DNA from: JAVBPT01 sp031549455
Lineage (GTDB): Bacteria > Bacillota > Clostridia > Lachnospirales > JAKSVV01
Assembly: GCA_031549455.1 (NCBI GenBank)
Contig: JAVBPT010000073.1
Location: forward strand, 1 to 23,689
Direction: 5' to 3'
Length of the DNA: 23,689 nucleotides
This document shows, piece by piece, positions 22,917 through 23,689 of the stretch. The position numbers and the translations under genes were made by a program. Positions within the stretch are counted from its first letter, which is position 1. Each line of letters starts with the position of its first letter. The notes below the pieces were generated by a model. That model did not search any database. It saw nothing but the letters and a program-made list of their open reading frames with translations, and had not been told where the DNA came from.

Positions 22917-23045
22917 TTCAAACTCGGTAAAACCACAAACGGGACAGATTGGAAGGCTGCCATCTTCAAGAAGAGCAATCTCGGCCTGGCACAAAATGCA
23001 GCTATATTTCCCATTTCCTGGCTTTTCACCTGATTTATAGGTCAT
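22905..23045 (-). CDS. Small zinc-ribbon (rubredoxin-like) protein, 46 aa
   Basis: A very short gene on the minus strand, with AAGGAG five bases or so before its ATG. The 46-aa protein starts MTYKSGEKPGNGKYSC and has two cysteine pairs, C16/C19 (CILC) and C34/C37 (CPVC), followed by GFTEFEKED. This is the layout of small GEKPGKGTY-type zinc-ribbon proteins of Firmicutes, which resemble rubredoxin but whose function is unknown. It would bind one zinc or iron. Its end lies inside the terminator it shares with the DUF3892-like gene. I could not find a clear promoter in the 75 bp before it. Confidence 0.82.
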   Translation of the reverse strand: MTYKSGEKPGNGKYSCILCQAEIALLEDGSLPICPVCGFTEFEKED

Positions 23046-23121
23046 ACAAACTCCTTATGCATTGTTTTTTCATAGAATATTATGTGAGATTTTGATTAAA
23101 ATATGCTAAAAGGAGAATAAA

Positions 23122-23538
23122 ATGGGAGCGGATTATGAAATTTTACACTTCCTAAAAGAGAATGCAAAAGAAGGAGCAAAAAAGGTGACAAAGTTGACAG
23201 ATATGATAAAGGATAAAAAAACAAAGGAGGCACTGAAATTGCAGAAGAAGGAGTATGAAAAGATCTATGATGCAAGCATTGCATTGCTTATGGAGAAGGA
23301 TGAGGTGAGGAAAAAGCTAAGCCTGGTTTATGAAATTGCTTCCTTCATTCACACGAAGTTGGAACCATCCTCTTCTGCGTTATTCAGTCTGGCAAAAGAA
23401 AAAAGCAATAAAAATATTGTTGAGATTGGGAAGAAAATGAATGAGTACAAAGAGGCCTCGAGCACATCACTGCATTTGGCAACCAAGCTGCTTCAGGTGG
23501 AAGAAAAGAACATCGATATCTTGAAAAAATTTATCTAA
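23122..23538 (+). CDS. Helical protein of unknown function, 138 aa
   Basis: Not recognised with certainty. It is lysine- and glutamate-rich, almost wholly helical, has no signal or membrane segment, and the heptad-like pattern suggests a four-helix bundle. Short ferritin-like proteins of Clostridia look similar (for example the EYEKIYDASIALL stretch), but I do not see a convincing set of paired metal ligands. AAAGGAG precedes the ATG. It is divergent from the zinc-ribbon gene with about 76 bp between. Its transcription would end at the hairpin at 23569-23611. Confidence 0.75.
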   Translation: MGADYEILHFLKENAKEGAKKVTKLTDMIKDKKTKEALKLQKKEYEKIYDASIALLMEKDEVRKKLSLVYEIASFIHTKLEPSSSALFSLAKEKSNKNIVEIGKKMNEYKEASSTSLHLATKLLQVEEKNIDILKKFI

Positions 23539-23542
23539 CCTA

Positions 23543-23571
23543 TTGACAAATGAGGGATCAAACAGTATAAT
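23543..23571 (+). promoter_or_regulatory. Promoter of ylxM
   Basis: Perfect TTGACA (23543-23548), 17-bp spacer, perfect TATAAT (23566-23571). Expected start near 23578. It overlaps the left arm of the next hairpin. Confidence 0.88.
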
Positions 23572-23611
23572 ATCACCTATAAAGTAGAAGTACTTGACAG
23601 GTGATATTTTT
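23569..23611 (+). terminator. Terminator hairpin of the 23122 gene, containing the ylxM ribosome site
   Basis: Perfect 10-bp arms AATATCACCT (23569-23578) and AGGTGATATT (23599-23608) enclose a second 5-bp hairpin (AAGTA/TACTT), followed by a T-run to 23611. The right arm holds AGGTGAT, the ribosome site of ylxM. A transcript from the ylxM promoter starts within or after the left arm and so cannot form the hairpin. Confidence 0.75.
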
Positions 23612-23689
23612 ATGGATGTTCTTTTAAAGAAAACATTGCTATATGATTTCTATCATGCCTTGTTAACAGAAAAACAAAAACAGATTTAT
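23612..23689 (+). CDS. ylxM: YlxM family DNA-binding protein (partial, 5' end)
   Basis: Only the first 26 residues are in the window. They begin MDVLLKKTLLYDFYHALLTE and continue KQKQIY, the conserved start of YlxM, a small sigma-70 region-4-like helix-turn-helix protein usually encoded just upstream of ffh. The ribosome site AGGTGAT lies 7 bases before the ATG. The gene runs off the right edge. Based on family habit, ffh is expected next. Confidence 0.88.
   Translation, partial: MDVLLKKTLLYDFYHALLTEKQKQIY

Overview
The window looks like chromosomal DNA of a low-GC, anaerobic Firmicute, most likely of the class Clostridia. The reasons are an AT-rich genome with strong AGGAGG-type ribosome sites, a tyrosine T-box leader, a DnaD/DnaI-type helicase loading pair, the Firmicute gene order rpmB / asp23 / fakA-like and scpA-scpB, a class I desulfoferrodoxin (an oxygen-defence enzyme of anaerobes), and a ylxM start at the right edge. 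I cannot name the genus. Most genes are housekeeping genes packed tightly, and many promoters are near-perfect TTGACA-N16/17-TATAAT sites, so transcription units can be drawn from the sequence.

Layout. 1-1573: the tail of an unidentified gene, a shared terminator, then tyrS (minus) behind a T-box leader. 1642-2816: an unrecognised 187-aa protein and a ZapA-like division protein, each with its own promoter, closed by a hairpin shared with the opposing genes. 2817-5015: dnaD-like and dnaI/dnaC-like loader genes (minus), divergent from tilS. 5016-9471: tilS, then ftsH, a YgjP-type metalloprotease and desulfoferrodoxin. 9472-9862: a 391-nt gene-free stretch with two tandem promoter-to-terminator units that look like small RNAs, and then a third promoter for a J-domain gene. 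9863-12392: membrane J-domain protein, hemW, and a TauE/SafE exporter encoded as two half-size proteins. 12400-12676: rpmB (minus). 12698-18141: a long operon asp23, fakA-like, M50 protease, scpA, scpB, yitT and a MESH1-like alarmone hydrolase, ending in a clear terminator. 18234-21278: hemolysin III family, pgeF, a frameshifted ybjQ, dgt-like. 21284-22520: a CcdA-thioredoxin fusion interrupted by an in-frame amber codon. 22595-23538: three small genes (DUF3892-like, a 46-aa zinc ribbon, a helical protein). 23543-23689: promoter and start of ylxM.

The units cover tRNA charging and decoding (tyrS, tilS), replication loading and chromosome condensation (dnaD, dnaI, scpAB), division (zapA), membrane proteolysis (ftsH, M50), and redox defence (desulfoferrodoxin, CcdA-TlpA).

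The parts most worth a second look are the paired small-RNA units at 9488-9802 with their TGTCGAA repeats, the ylxM promoter embedded in the terminator of the gene before it, and two single-base lesions (ybjQ, ccdA) within about 1.6 kb. I see no CRISPR array, insertion sequence, tRNA, rRNA or phage gene.
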